From Shewanella waksmanii ATCC BAA-643 (GTDB taxonomy: Bacteria > Pseudomonadota > Gammaproteobacteria > Enterobacterales > Shewanellaceae): DNA of 64,000 bases. Every line of letters starts with the position of its first letter. The first letter of the stretch is position 1. Under the pieces are notes generated by a model. It did no database searches. It worked only from the letters and a program-made list of their open reading frames with translations, and had not been told where the DNA came from. Positions 16,538 to 24,766 of this stretch are shown in pieces. The DNA lies in the NCBI RefSeq assembly GCF_000518805.1, contig NZ_JAEH01000002.1, positions 62,001 through 126,000 on the forward strand, given 5' to 3'. The position numbers were made by a program, and so were the translations under genes.

Positions 16538-17698
16538 CTATTGCTTGATTGCCAGGTCGTTAATTTGAATATTCAAAGAGGCATTTTGCCCTTGAAGTAA
16601 TGCTGTGGCACTTTCTTCAGTAACTTGGTCAATGCTAATAGATGTGCGGCTTTGGCCAGCTATCGCGCGCATTTTATCAAGTCTATCTGGCATGTTCTGC
16701 TGTAATACCAACTGAAACTCATCGCCAACTTTGATGCCATGGCGGCGGCCCAAATTGATGATAATACGATCATGCTGTTTGGCGACTATTTGACCGAGAA
16801 GTGGGCGGCAATTTAGAATTTTATCTATATCTTCACTAGCTTGGACCAAGATGTTTTCAATATTTTTTCCATAACTTGATGACCAAAAGATATTACTATT
16901 AGATGGCACTGTAAGCTGTTTTTTAAACTCCCACGGTGCCGGCGAATTGTATAACTCACTCCAGATCATCTCACCACTGATACCATGGTATAGCGACAGC
17001 TTGAGTTGGAACTGGCGCTGAGGGTCATCACTTATCATGCCAAACAAACTTGTTTCCGGTGGGGCGGTAGAGATGTCGATGATCTCTGGCAACAATAAGT
17101 ATTGGCTGTCGGTAATTTCGCTTAACCAAGTGGGTAAGCGATAGCCTCTTATGTCGATTAAAGCCTGTTCGATATCTAGGCGTTCACTGGCATGAACATG
17201 GGGAAAACTGGCTTTACCATGACGCTCAATAACTTGGCCGAGTCTTTCTGATAGGTGACGCTCAAAGTGGCCGATATTGCCGTAACGTAGCTGCTCACGA
17301 TGGTGCAGTTGCGCTTGCGGGACCAATATAGACGCTTTCAGTGACTCGTTAGTGCACAGGCTGCTTGCTCCATTGTTGACGTCTGCGCGTATGTTAACCA
17401 TTAAGCGGTCACCAACAACACGCTCGCTAACGAGTTCCACTTGAGTAATATTAATCGATTGATCCATCGAGAATTGATCTTTTACTAGCCGGCCGTTTTC
17501 AATTCGTTGACTGCTAGAAAAGCTACCGCCAGATCGTAAGCTCACATAGCTGAGGGCTTGATGAATGGCCTCTTCTCGTGCTTGAGTCACATTGTTGTTG
17601 ATGATCTTTGCTTCGCCTTGTACATCAACCCATGCAGCGAATGTGGGCATTAAACTGCCACTTAGTATCAACAACACGCCCCATATTAATCGATTCAT
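16538..17698 (-). CDS. flgT: Flagellar H/T-ring protein FlgT
   Basis: A 386-residue exported protein matching FlgT of polar-flagellated Vibrio and Shewanella, which forms the H ring around the LP ring and helps assemble the MotX/MotY T ring. A signal peptide spans about residues 1-21 (hydrophobic core LIWGVLLILSGSL, cleavage after TFA). The mature N-terminus AWVDVQGEAKIINNNVTQAR is the conserved FlgT start, and the C-terminal domain has GQIVAKQHDRIIINLGRRHG, the beta-barrel segment of the family. It is transcribed away from flgOP; a sigma-54-type site lies 100 bp upstream. The gene is on its own, ending about 90 bp from the tRNA gene. Confidence 0.9.
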   Translation of the reverse strand: MNRLIWGVLLILSGSLMPTFAAWVDVQGEAKIINNNVTQAREEAIHQALSYVSLRSGGSFSSSQRIENGRLVKDQFSMDQSINITQVELVSERVVGDRLMVNIRADVNNGASSLCTNESLKASILVPQAQLHHREQLRYGNIGHFERHLSERLGQVIERHGKASFPHVHASERLDIEQALIDIRGYRLPTWLSEITDSQYLLLPEIIDISTAPPETSLFGMISDDPQRQFQLKLSLYHGISGEMIWSELYNSPAPWEFKKQLTVPSNSNIFWSSSYGKNIENILVQASEDIDKILNCRPLLGQIVAKQHDRIIINLGRRHGIKVGDEFQLVLQQNMPDRLDKMRAIAGQSRTSISIDQVTEESATALLQGQNASLNIQINDLAIKQ

Positions 17699-17797
17699 TT
17701 GGTTGTCCAGTTAGCCATAATCTGTATTAACGTTAAATCTTGCCAGTGCCACTTTTATGGCGAATTTGGCAATGTTTATTGTTTGCATAAAATAATT

Positions 17798-17813
17798 AGC
17801 AATTATCGTGCCT
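17798..17813 (-). promoter_or_regulatory. Sigma-54 promoter of flgT
   Basis: Minus strand reads AGGCAC-N5-TTGCT, keeping the required GG-N10-GC spacing (consensus TGGCAC-N5-TTGCA, one mismatch at the first base). It lies about 100 bp upstream of flgT, consistent with FlrA- or FlrC-dependent control. Confidence 0.7.
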
Positions 17814-17864
17814 GCTTTCGAGCTCATCGCTTTTAAAATTTATACTTAGATAATGTCTTGAGGT

Positions 17865-17891
17865 TAAAGTTCTTCGTTTCTAAGCCGATAA
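17865..17891 (+). promoter_or_regulatory. Sigma-28 (FliA) promoter of flgOP
   Basis: TAAAGTTC, an 11-base spacer, then GCCGATAA: the -10 is a perfect match and the -35 differs by one base from the FliA consensus TAAAGTTT-N11-GCCGATAA. The start of transcription would be about 145 bp before the flgO ATG. Confidence 0.82.
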
Positions 17892-18042
17892 TACAAAAGC
17901 AAGTGAGTCATTCTGAATCAATTGGCGTAAATTTTGCTCACTTTCCTACTAACTGTCAGTTTTTGGGCTAAATATCCGATAAAAAAACGGACGCAACTGT
18001 TTAGCATTTATATTTGTTTAATCGAATTTTCAAGGTATTAAC

Positions 18043-18669
18043 ATGCGATTAGCAGCGGTATTATCAGTTTTTCTTGTGCTGGGTGGGTGTGCCAGTACAA
18101 GTGATGACATGCAGGGGCAACTCGCTGACGGCAACCATTTGCCGTCAACCTCGGCGGTCAATCATTTAGCGTTGCAGATTAGCAATGAGCTGGTTAAGCA
18201 AAATGATGCACTATTGCCAACGCAACCTTTACTAGTGGCAACACCAGTGATGTTAGAGAGCTTACAAGGTTCCAATGAGCTAGGTCTGCAGTTACAACAA
18301 GGCCTAATTGCGGCAATGCATTCACACCAGTTTAATTTGGTAGATATTAATGTGGCACAGAACATTCGGGTGACCCCTGAAGGGGATTTTTTGCTGACCC
18401 GCGATTGGCAGCAATTACCAACTGACTTGCCGGTTGAGCATGTATTGGTGTCGACAATGACGAAAACTACCCAAGGAGTGATCGTCAACAGCCGCATTGT
18501 GAATGTAACCAATAATCGTGTGGTGTCAGCCTCGCAAGCCAGTTATGAGCTTGAAGCATTAACGAGCGTTGCTAAACCCTCAGAGAAAGTCTATTCAGAA
18601 GGCGGCATGTTGTATCGTCATAGCGAAATGGGTCAAGGCAAAGTCAGCCTGATAGGAGAGCAGCAATGA
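18043..18669 (+). CDS. flgO: Flagellar outer-membrane lipoprotein FlgO
   Basis: A 208-residue lipoprotein: signal peptide with lipobox VLGGC (Cys16). The FlgO domain is visible as AVNHLALQISNELVKQ near residue 40, VATPVMLESLQGSNELGLQL and LSTMTKTTQGVIVNSRIVN-type strands later. FlgO and FlgP are outer-membrane proteins needed for motility and flagellar stability in Vibrio and relatives. Its stop overlaps the flgP start by 4 bp (ATGA). Expression should be late, from the sigma-28 site upstream. Confidence 0.88.
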   Translation: MRLAAVLSVFLVLGGCASTSDDMQGQLADGNHLPSTSAVNHLALQISNELVKQNDALLPTQPLLVATPVMLESLQGSNELGLQLQQGLIAAMHSHQFNLVDINVAQNIRVTPEGDFLLTRDWQQLPTDLPVEHVLVSTMTKTTQGVIVNSRIVNVTNNRVVSASQASYELEALTSVAKPSEKVYSEGGMLYRHSEMGQGKVSLIGEQQ

Positions 18670-19112
18670 GAATACTGTTATTGTTGGGCGCCTTGTTGAT
18701 AGGTGGGTGTGCTCAAAATGATCGCTACATTCAGTGGGAAACCGAAGCGCCGACCAGCTTTCCTAAGATTACTGCCATAGGCTATGCTCCTTTGGCTACT
18801 CAGCCTGCGACAGAGCAGTCCCAGAAAGTACTGATGGCGATGCAAGCATCCAAGATGGCGGCGTATAGAGAATTGGCTGAGCAAGTGTATGGTCAGCAAT
18901 TATCTGCTTCTAGTCAAGTTAACGATTGGATGCTAACGAGCGATGATATCCAGGCGTCTGTTTCTGGGGTGATTCGCGGTGCAAGAGTGGTGAAAAGCTA
19001 CCCGGCAGGTGAACACTACGTTACTGAGCTTGAATTAGATTTTGAGCAAGTTTGGGCCTTGTATCAGCAACATAACCGACCTCAAAAAGTGAAAGAAGTG
19101 ACTTACTTTTAG
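18666..19112 (+). CDS. flgP: Flagellar outer-membrane lipoprotein FlgP
   Basis: A 148-residue lipoprotein with lipobox LIGGC (Cys15) and an LPP20-like domain: ITAIGYAPLATQPATEQSQK, then MAAYRELAEQVYGQQLSASS and VSGVIRGARVVKSYPAGEHY. FlgP associates with the outer-membrane ring of polar flagella. It is the second gene of flgOP, with 4-bp coupling to flgO, and converges with flgN across a bidirectional terminator. Confidence 0.88.
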   Translation: MRILLLLGALLIGGCAQNDRYIQWETEAPTSFPKITAIGYAPLATQPATEQSQKVLMAMQASKMAAYRELAEQVYGQQLSASSQVNDWMLTSDDIQASVSGVIRGARVVKSYPAGEHYVTELELDFEQVWALYQQHNRPQKVKEVTYF

Positions 19113-19195
19113 TTTCGTTGAAAGACCGAGGTTCTTTGGAAGACGTTGATAAACCGGCATAGACTGCCTGAAAACTGGTTACAAAGCATCAAACA

Positions 19196-19226
19196 CGAAA
19201 AAAGCCATCATTGATGGCTTTTTTCG
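19196..19226. terminator. Bidirectional terminator between flgP and flgN
   Basis: An almost perfect palindrome CGAAAAAAGCCATCA / TTGATGGCTTTTTTCG gives a GC-containing stem with an A-tract before and a T-tract after. It can end both flgOP (plus) and flgMN (minus). Confidence 0.85.
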
Positions 19227-19242
19227 TATTTGTTATACAGGA

Positions 19243-19668
19243 TTAGGCTTTTAAGTCATTACCCAAGGTGGCAATAGTCGATGTTTGCCCTTTACCATCG
19301 TAGGTTAAACTTGATGAGTTTCTTGAGGCATGTAGTGCTTGAGTAAAGCGGCTAACGCTGGCCATACAGTGGTCAATTAACGTCGCATTCTCACTATTAA
19401 GTTGTTGACACTCATTTAAACAAGTTTGAGCGGTAGCGACTTTACTCGCTAGCTCGGGATTGCTTTTGAGCTGGGCGACGTCAGGGTGGGCCGATAACGA
19501 CATATCATTGGCTTTGATCTCATTGAGCAAGTCTGACTTTTTACCTGCTAAGTTCAACAGTTCATCTGCACTTTGGTTGATGAGAGCTTGTTTTTCTTGC
19601 TCGGTCACTGCTTTTAAGTTTGCCAATAATGCTAATTGTTTATCAATTAAGTCGTTAATCGGGGTCAT
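19243..19668 (-). CDS. flgN: Flagellar export chaperone FlgN
   Basis: A 141-residue helical protein matching FlgN, the cytoplasmic chaperone of the hook-associated proteins FlgK and FlgL. The N-terminal LIDKQLALLANLKAVTEQEK is the family's long coiled-coil helix; the C-terminal part (CQQLNSENATLIDHCMASV, then SLTYDGKGQ) binds the HAPs in relatives. It lies 6 bp after flgM and should be transcribed from the sigma-28 site upstream of flgM. Confidence 0.87.
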   Translation of the reverse strand: MTPINDLIDKQLALLANLKAVTEQEKQALINQSADELLNLAGKKSDLLNEIKANDMSLSAHPDVAQLKSNPELASKVATAQTCLNECQQLNSENATLIDHCMASVSRFTQALHASRNSSSLTYDGKGQTSTIATLGNDLKA

Positions 19669-19674
19669 AGTATC

Positions 19675-19995
19675 CTAGCTTAATTCATTGAGTTCGTTCT
19701 CGAACTGTTCAATATTACTGGCCAGTTTTTCAGCATCAATCTTATAGCGGCCTTCTGCGATGGCAGCTTTAATCTCTTCCACTTTTTTACTGTCCACTTC
19801 TGGAATATCGTTTAATTTAGATTGTACATTTTGCAACTGCTGCGCTTGCGAGGTGATCGACACCGAATCGCTTTTAGTTGCTGCGCCACCATTACTGGCA
19901 GTTTGAGGTGCAGAAGTTGCGCCACTTTTACCGCCTGTTGGTGTCGTAATTCGGTTGTTAGTTCCTGTATTTACATGCTTTATATCAATAGCCAT
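19675..19995 (-). CDS. flgM: Anti-sigma-28 factor FlgM
   Basis: A 106-residue FlgM. FlgM holds FliA inactive until it is exported through the finished hook-basal body. The N-terminus is low-complexity and flexible (MAIDIKHVNTGTNNR), as needed for secretion. The C-terminal FliA-binding half has DSVSITSQAQQLQNVQ, VDSKKVEEIKAAIAEGRYKI and DAEKLASNI. The ATG at 19995 has GGAA eight bases upstream; a TTG four codons earlier was rejected. Its own promoter is sigma-28 type, so FliA drives its own inhibitor. Confidence 0.92.
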   Translation of the reverse strand: MAIDIKHVNTGTNNRITTPTGGKSGATSAPQTASNGGAATKSDSVSITSQAQQLQNVQSKLNDIPEVDSKKVEEIKAAIAEGRYKIDAEKLASNIEQFENELNELS

Positions 19996-20035
19996 TGTGA
20001 GTTCCAACTTGTATAAATGAGATCAACATACCTGT

Positions 20036-20062
20036 CTATCGGCCTGCATTTCTAAAGCTTTA
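20036..20062 (-). promoter_or_regulatory. Sigma-28 promoter of flgMN
   Basis: Minus strand reads TAAAGCTT, 11 bases, GCCGATAG, one mismatch in each box. It lies about 40 bp before the flgM ATG. Confidence 0.82.
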
Positions 20063-20111
20063 GCTGAAGATGCGCAATTATTATAATTTTTTTGCTAGCA
20101 GATTTCACGAC

Positions 20112-20819
20112 TTACATACGTACCTCAACTTCGCCTACACCAATCACCCTCGCATTGACTTTTTTATTGGAATGGCTGTTGCGAATTCTAATCCGGTCGC
20201 CCAAATTTCCATCCCTCAGTGCTTCACCCACGGTTTTAATTTCAAAGTTTGCCGTTTTGGCATAGATAGAGACCGTATCGCCTTTGCAGACAAAACATAA
20301 GTTATCGGTAAAAAGTGGCTGGTTCATGCTAATACGCCGCTTCACTCGGGTACCGACAACCAGTGCGGTATCGTCAAACTGTTGACCACGAAGCTGACTT
20401 TGCTCGATATATTCAATGCCCACTGCACTCGATGAGATCACATCACCAGGGCCTAGTGTTTCGGTGGCTACGACTACAGGGTAGAGAATGTCTACTCTGA
20501 CAGAAATAAATATTTGCCATGGATACGCCATTTGAGGCGTCTCGCAGCTTATCTTAATGGTGTTATTACGTTTTATGGCGCGAGTGGTCGCGAGTTCAGC
20601 ATTCACAGGACCTATACACAGTGGTGGACTTAATCGGGTATCAAGGTTTTGCGGTGTGATGGATACCTTGGCATGGGGCGGAACATCAATATTATCTTCA
20701 ATTATGCCTATAGCTAATTGGGAAATGGTCGATAGAGAAGGGGTATGCGGTTTTACCTCAGCACTCAGGTGCCAAGGTAACAGTAAAATGATGAAAAAGT
20801 ACGCTAAATTTACTTTCAT
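20112..20819 (-). CDS. flgA: Flagellar P-ring assembly chaperone FlgA
   Basis: A 235-residue exported protein. The signal peptide is LAYFFIILLLPWHLSA with cleavage near residue 20. The SAF-like C-terminal region is typical of FlgA: VVVATETLGPGDVISSSAVG, VVGTRVKRRISMNQPL, VCKGDTVSIYAKTANFEI and NSHSNKKVNARVIGVGEVEV at the end. FlgA chaperones FlgI in the periplasm during P-ring assembly. It is divergent from cheV across 222 bp and lies upstream of flgMN on the same strand, which also has its own promoter. Confidence 0.92.
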   Translation of the reverse strand: MKVNLAYFFIILLLPWHLSAEVKPHTPSLSTISQLAIGIIEDNIDVPPHAKVSITPQNLDTRLSPPLCIGPVNAELATTRAIKRNNTIKISCETPQMAYPWQIFISVRVDILYPVVVATETLGPGDVISSSAVGIEYIEQSQLRGQQFDDTALVVGTRVKRRISMNQPLFTDNLCFVCKGDTVSIYAKTANFEIKTVGEALRDGNLGDRIRIRNSHSNKKVNARVIGVGEVEVRM

Positions 20820-21041
20820 AATGAATAGACTAGCTTGATCAGCTAGATTACACCTATACTTTCGTTGTGACCTGATACTGACAGCAATTAATAAAACAAA
20901 AATAGCGTCAGAAGTTTGACAAAATATCGGTCAGGTTGTCATATAAAGTAGATAAAGCAATTAGTATGCCTATACTCAAGTTACGCGAGAGATTTTTAGG
21001 TCAGCATTCACCACGCCGGGAAGGCAACAAGGCAAGGCATT

Positions 21042-21962
21042 ATGTCGAATATTCTTGAATCGGTTAATAAACGTACTCAATTAGTTGGTCAGAACCGCTT
21101 AGAGTTACTGCTGTTTAAATTAAACGGTCGCCAACGTTTTGGTATTAACGTCTTTAAAGTTAAAGAAGTATTGCAGTGTCCACCACTGACGGGGTTACCT
21201 AAACTCAATACTTTTGTTCGTGGTGTGGCTCACATTCGAGGCAAGACGATTTCGGTGATTGATTTGAGTGCTGCGACAGGTGGGCGCCCAATAGAAAACA
21301 CGGAAGGATGCTTCATCATTATTTCTGAGTATAACCGCAGCGTACAAGGCTTTTTGGTCAGCTCGGTAGAGCGGATCATCAATATGAATTGGGAAGCTAT
21401 CATGCCGCCGCCACAGGGCGCAGGTCGTTATTCTTACTTAACTGCGGTGACTGAAATTGAAGGTGAGTTGGTCGAGATATTGGATGTTGAAAAAATCCTC
21501 GATGAGATCTCGCCGGTGAAAACCCAAATCAGTAAAGAGGTTGATGAGCAGTTAACAATTGATAGAGAGCAGCATTACCATATTATGGTCATTGATGATT
21601 CAGCTGTGGCGCGTAAACAGATCATCAGAGCACTTGAGTCTTTGAGTTTGCAAATTGATACAGCAAAAGATGGCCGTGAAGCGTTAGATAAACTGACAGC
21701 AGTTGCAGCTGAAATGGATAATGTGGCCACAGAAATCCCACTCATTATCTCTGATATTGAAATGCCCGAAATGGATGGGTATACACTGACGGCTGAGATT
21801 CGCGATAACCCAAAACTTAAAGACATTAAAGTGGTTCTACACACGTCGTTAAGTGGGGTATTTAATCAGGCTATGGTTGAAAAAGTGGGTGCTAATGACT
21901 TCATTGCCAAATTTAACCCAGATGAACTTGCCGCAGCAGTAAACAAACATTTAAGTTTATAA
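21042..21962 (+). CDS. cheV: Chemotaxis coupling protein CheV
   Basis: A 306-residue protein: an N-terminal CheW-like domain (about 15-160: LLLFKLNGRQRFGINVFKVK, VAHIRGKTISVIDL) and a C-terminal receiver domain (about 180-306) with the acidic pocket IDDSAV, phospho-acceptor Asp238 in ISDIEMPEMDG and the conserved HTS and AKF positions. CheV links receptors to CheA and can adapt the array by phosphorylation. It is followed by cheR after 128 bp. Confidence 0.95.
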   Translation: MSNILESVNKRTQLVGQNRLELLLFKLNGRQRFGINVFKVKEVLQCPPLTGLPKLNTFVRGVAHIRGKTISVIDLSAATGGRPIENTEGCFIIISEYNRSVQGFLVSSVERIINMNWEAIMPPPQGAGRYSYLTAVTEIEGELVEILDVEKILDEISPVKTQISKEVDEQLTIDREQHYHIMVIDDSAVARKQIIRALESLSLQIDTAKDGREALDKLTAVAAEMDNVATEIPLIISDIEMPEMDGYTLTAEIRDNPKLKDIKVVLHTSLSGVFNQAMVEKVGANDFIAKFNPDELAAAVNKHLSL

Positions 21963-22090
21963 CTGCAAATTGATATAAGATGCACTTTTTATCTTGTATC
22001 AGACAGTTAGCTAATGTATAAAGCTGCGCTGCCATTTACTTGCTATAGTGTATGTTGTAGCTGATTTTAATTTAATATTGGGATGCCACG

Positions 22091-22924
22091 GTGCCGAATA
22101 AATCACTCGCTGAAGCGGAATACAATCAATTCAGATTATTTCTGGAGCAACACAGCGGTATTGTGCTGGGTGACAATAAACAATATTTAGTTCGTAGCCG
22201 GTTGGCGCCATTGATGGGCAAATATAATTTGCCGTCATTGTCTGAGGTGGTGAAGCATTCAATGAAGCCAACCGAGCGGCAATTGCGTGCAGAAGTGATT
22301 GACGCGATGACGACCAATGAAACCTTATGGTTCCGCGATCGGTATCCGTTTGAATTGCTAGGCAACACGCTGTTGCCTGAATATAGCCGTCTTGGTCGAC
22401 CGTTAAAAATATGGTCAGCGGCGTGCTCATCAGGGCAAGAACCGTATTCACTAGCGATGACCATTCTGGAGTATCAGCAAAAACGCCCTGGCACTCTGCC
22501 GGGAAGCGCATCCATATTAGCAACAGATTTGTCACCTTCTATGCTAGAAAAGTGTAAAAGCGGCGAATACGACAGCTTGGCTTTGGGGCGTGGTTTGTCA
22601 GAGGAAAGAAAGCGTCAGTTTTTTGATGCGACAGCCAATAGCACCATGACCATTAAGCCTAACGTCAAGCGTTTGGTGAATTTTCGAGCACATAACTTGC
22701 TTGAGAGTTATACCTTGTTAGGCAAGTTTGACATTATTTTTTGCCGTAATGTGCTGATCTATTTTGCACCAGAGGCAAAGGCAAAAATCTTGCGGCAATT
22801 TGCTGCCGCTTTAAATCCAAAAGGCATTTTATTTTTGGGCGCATCCGAGTCTATTGCTGGTTTAACTGAAGAATTTGATATGGTGCGGTGCAACCCAGGG
22901 ATTTATTACCAAAAGCGTAATTAA
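22091..22924 (+). CDS. cheR: Chemotaxis receptor methyltransferase CheR
   Basis: A 277-residue CheR, which methylates glutamates of chemoreceptors with SAM. The N-terminal helical domain has RSRLAPLMGKYNLPSLSEVV; the catalytic domain has TTNETLWFRD, the SAM motif WSAACSSGQEPYSLAM and IIFCRNVLIYF. The start is GTG with a GGGA site eight bases upstream. A hairpin terminator follows at 22954, so cheV-cheR form their own unit before the flgB operon. Confidence 0.95.
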   Translation: MPNKSLAEAEYNQFRLFLEQHSGIVLGDNKQYLVRSRLAPLMGKYNLPSLSEVVKHSMKPTERQLRAEVIDAMTTNETLWFRDRYPFELLGNTLLPEYSRLGRPLKIWSAACSSGQEPYSLAMTILEYQQKRPGTLPGSASILATDLSPSMLEKCKSGEYDSLALGRGLSEERKRQFFDATANSTMTIKPNVKRLVNFRAHNLLESYTLLGKFDIIFCRNVLIYFAPEAKAKILRQFAAALNPKGILFLGASESIAGLTEEFDMVRCNPGIYYQKRN

Positions 22925-22953
22925 GCAGACATTTACTACCATTTAATTGCCTA

Positions 22954-22987
22954 AAAATGCCAACCATTGTGTTGGCATTTTCGTTTA
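22954..22987 (+). terminator. Terminator after cheR
   Basis: Stem AAAATGCCAAC / GTTGGCATTTT with a 6-base loop, followed by TCGTTT. It separates cheVR from the flgB operon. Confidence 0.85.
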
Positions 22988-23019
22988 ACTCACTTCTGTT
23001 ACTCTCCTCTTGTTTTTAT

Positions 23020-23035
23020 TGGCACAACTATTGCT
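23020..23035 (+). promoter_or_regulatory. Sigma-54 promoter of the flgB operon
   Basis: TGGCAC-N5-TTGCT with exact GG-N10-GC spacing, 34 bp before the flgB ATG. Confidence 0.88.
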
Positions 23036-23068
23036 TTATTTATTACATCTATTTGAGGAGGCAATTTT

Positions 23069-23467
23069 ATGGCGATCAGTTTTGACAAAGCGTTGGGGGT
23101 TCATCAATACACATTGGGAGTGCGCTCTCAACGTGCTCAGGTGATCTCATCAAACATAGCGAATGCCGATACACCTCACTATAAAGCACAAGACATTGAC
23201 TTTGATAAGGCAATGCAATCAGCACGTTCAAATCAAAGTGGCCTAGCAATGAGCGAAACCAATAGTAAGCACTTTGATTTAAAAGCATTGACCCAACAGC
23301 ATGTTGCTTATCGAGTGCCTAATCAGCCAGATACAGGTGATGGCAATACCGTTGATGTGCAACACGAAAAATCTGAATTTATGCAAAATGCTTTGGAATA
23401 CCAAATGTCGCTTGGATTTCTCGATAGTAAGTTTTCCGGCCTTAAAAAAGCCCTGAGAGGAAGTTAA
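23069..23467 (+). CDS. flgB: Flagellar proximal rod protein FlgB
   Basis: A 132-residue rod protein. The first 40 residues contain the axial-protein signature ([17 protein letters not shown]), and the C-terminal [20 protein letters not shown] is the matching helix. FlgB forms the proximal rod with FlgC and FlgF. A GAGGAGG ribosome site precedes the ATG; flgC follows after 2 bp. Confidence 0.96.
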   Translation: MAISFDKALGVHQYTLGVRSQRAQVISSNIANADTPHYKAQDIDFDKAMQSARSNQSGLAMSETNSKHFDLKALTQQHVAYRVPNQPDTGDGNTVDVQHEKSEFMQNALEYQMSLGFLDSKFSGLKKALRGS

Positions 23468-23469
23468 TT

Positions 23470-23889
23470 ATGAGCTTATTCGATATTTTTAATGTGGCCG
23501 GCTCAGGCATGTCAGCGCAATCGGTCCGATTGAATACAACGGCAAGTAATATTGCTAATGCTGATGCGGTTTCTAGCAGTGTTGAAGGCACTTACCGAGC
23601 AAGACACCCCATTTTTGAAGCAGAGATGGCGAAAGCCACTCACCAGCAACAAGCGACTACTTCAGTGAAAGTCGCAGGCATTGTAGAAAGTGATATGCCG
23701 TTGCAAAAAGAATTCTCACCTTCTCACCCTATGGCTGACGCAGATGGTTTTATCTATAAGCCCAATGTCAATGTGATGGAGGAGATGGCGAATATGATTT
23801 CAGCGTCACGGTCTTATCAGATGAATGTGCAAGTGGCAGATGCAGCAAAGTCGATGTTGCAACAAACACTACGTATTGGCAAACAGTAG
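23470..23889 (+). CDS. flgC: Flagellar proximal rod protein FlgC
   Basis: A 139-residue rod protein: N-terminal LNTTASNIANADAVSSS, C-terminal PNVNVMEEMANMISASRSYQ and MLQQTLRIGKQ. It stacks on FlgB in the rod. The insert DAVSSSVEGTYRARHP is the usual FlgC variant of the axial motif. Two base pairs after flgB and 10 bp before flgD. Confidence 0.96.
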   Translation: MSLFDIFNVAGSGMSAQSVRLNTTASNIANADAVSSSVEGTYRARHPIFEAEMAKATHQQQATTSVKVAGIVESDMPLQKEFSPSHPMADADGFIYKPNVNVMEEMANMISASRSYQMNVQVADAAKSMLQQTLRIGKQ

Positions 23890-23899
23890 GAGGTAAGCA

Positions 23900-24706
23900 G
23901 TGAGCCTCATTAATCCGTTAACTAATCAACCACTGTCGAGTCAATCAACGGCAGACAAGACGATAGCGCCGGCACAAGCGACTAGTGATATTGGTAGAGC
24001 CAGTGCATCGGCTCAAACTCAGACTGAGCTAACAGGTAATCCATTCCTTGATGGCATTCGACTACCAGAAGAGTCGTCAATTCCAGAAGCCAACAGCCAG
24101 GAATTGACCCAAGAAGACTTTTTCTCGTTACTCAGTCAGCAGTTATCGATGCAAGACCCATTTAAGCCAGTTGATAACGATCAGATGATTGCGCAAATGG
24201 CCTCATTCTCTACGGTAGATGGTATCAATAATCTTAATGAAGAGATTGTAAACCTTAATACCGTCATGACATCGAGTCAGGCGTTGCAGGCGTCAGGCTT
24301 GGTCGGCCAGAAAGTACTGATTCCGTCAGATACTGGTCATATCTCAGCTGAGGACCCAAGCCTAAAAGGTATTGTCAGTACGCCAGAGCCTATAGAAAGC
24401 ATTACGGTACGAATTGAAGATGAGAAAGGTCAGCTAGTTAAGACCTATACCGTAGATGGTAGTGCCGGCGGCAATATTGATGTGGCTTGGGATGGCCTAG
24501 ACAAGAATGGTGAGCCTGTTGCTAGTGGAAATTACTCAATTAAAGCGACAGGACGAGTTGATGGCGAGAATCAAGATTTGCCAGTCTCAACCTATGCACA
24601 CGTAACCAGTGTGTCACTCGGAACAGCAAGCACAGGTGCCATCTTAAATTTAAGAGGTATCGGTGGCATTAAGCTCGGTGATGTTTTGGCAGTGTCTGAA
24701 ACTTAA
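23900..24706 (+). CDS. flgD: Hook-capping protein FlgD
   Basis: A 268-residue hook cap. Low-complexity N-terminal secretion region rich in Ser/Gln/Thr, then the conserved DFFSLLSQQLSMQDPFKPVD and MIAQMASFSTVDGINNL. The C-terminal half has the FlgD Ig-like domains (VAWDGLDKNGEPVASGNYSI). The start is GTG with GGAGGT seven bases upstream. Confidence 0.95.
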   Translation: MSLINPLTNQPLSSQSTADKTIAPAQATSDIGRASASAQTQTELTGNPFLDGIRLPEESSIPEANSQELTQEDFFSLLSQQLSMQDPFKPVDNDQMIAQMASFSTVDGINNLNEEIVNLNTVMTSSQALQASGLVGQKVLIPSDTGHISAEDPSLKGIVSTPEPIESITVRIEDEKGQLVKTYTVDGSAGGNIDVAWDGLDKNGEPVASGNYSIKATGRVDGENQDLPVSTYAHVTSVSLGTASTGAILNLRGIGGIKLGDVLAVSET

Positions 24707-24766
24707 CATTTGGGCAGATTTGGCTTTAAGCCTAATTTATACAGAATTTTATGATAGGGGTGAACT

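Larger units (their letters stand above)
17699..18042. other. Divergent flgT-flgO promoter region
   Basis: A 344-bp gap without a gene. It holds a sigma-54-type site for flgT (minus strand, 17798-17813) and a strong sigma-28 site for flgOP (plus strand, 17865-17891). The remaining ~150 bp before flgO is an AT-rich leader with a second, weaker CCGATAA element near 17970-17980. No conserved small reading frame or RNA structure is evident in it. Confidence 0.7.

Noticed and set aside
21972..22000. Terminator between cheV and cheR
   Set aside because: A 10-bp AT-rich hairpin is present, but it is not followed by a T run and the genes are probably co-transcribed.
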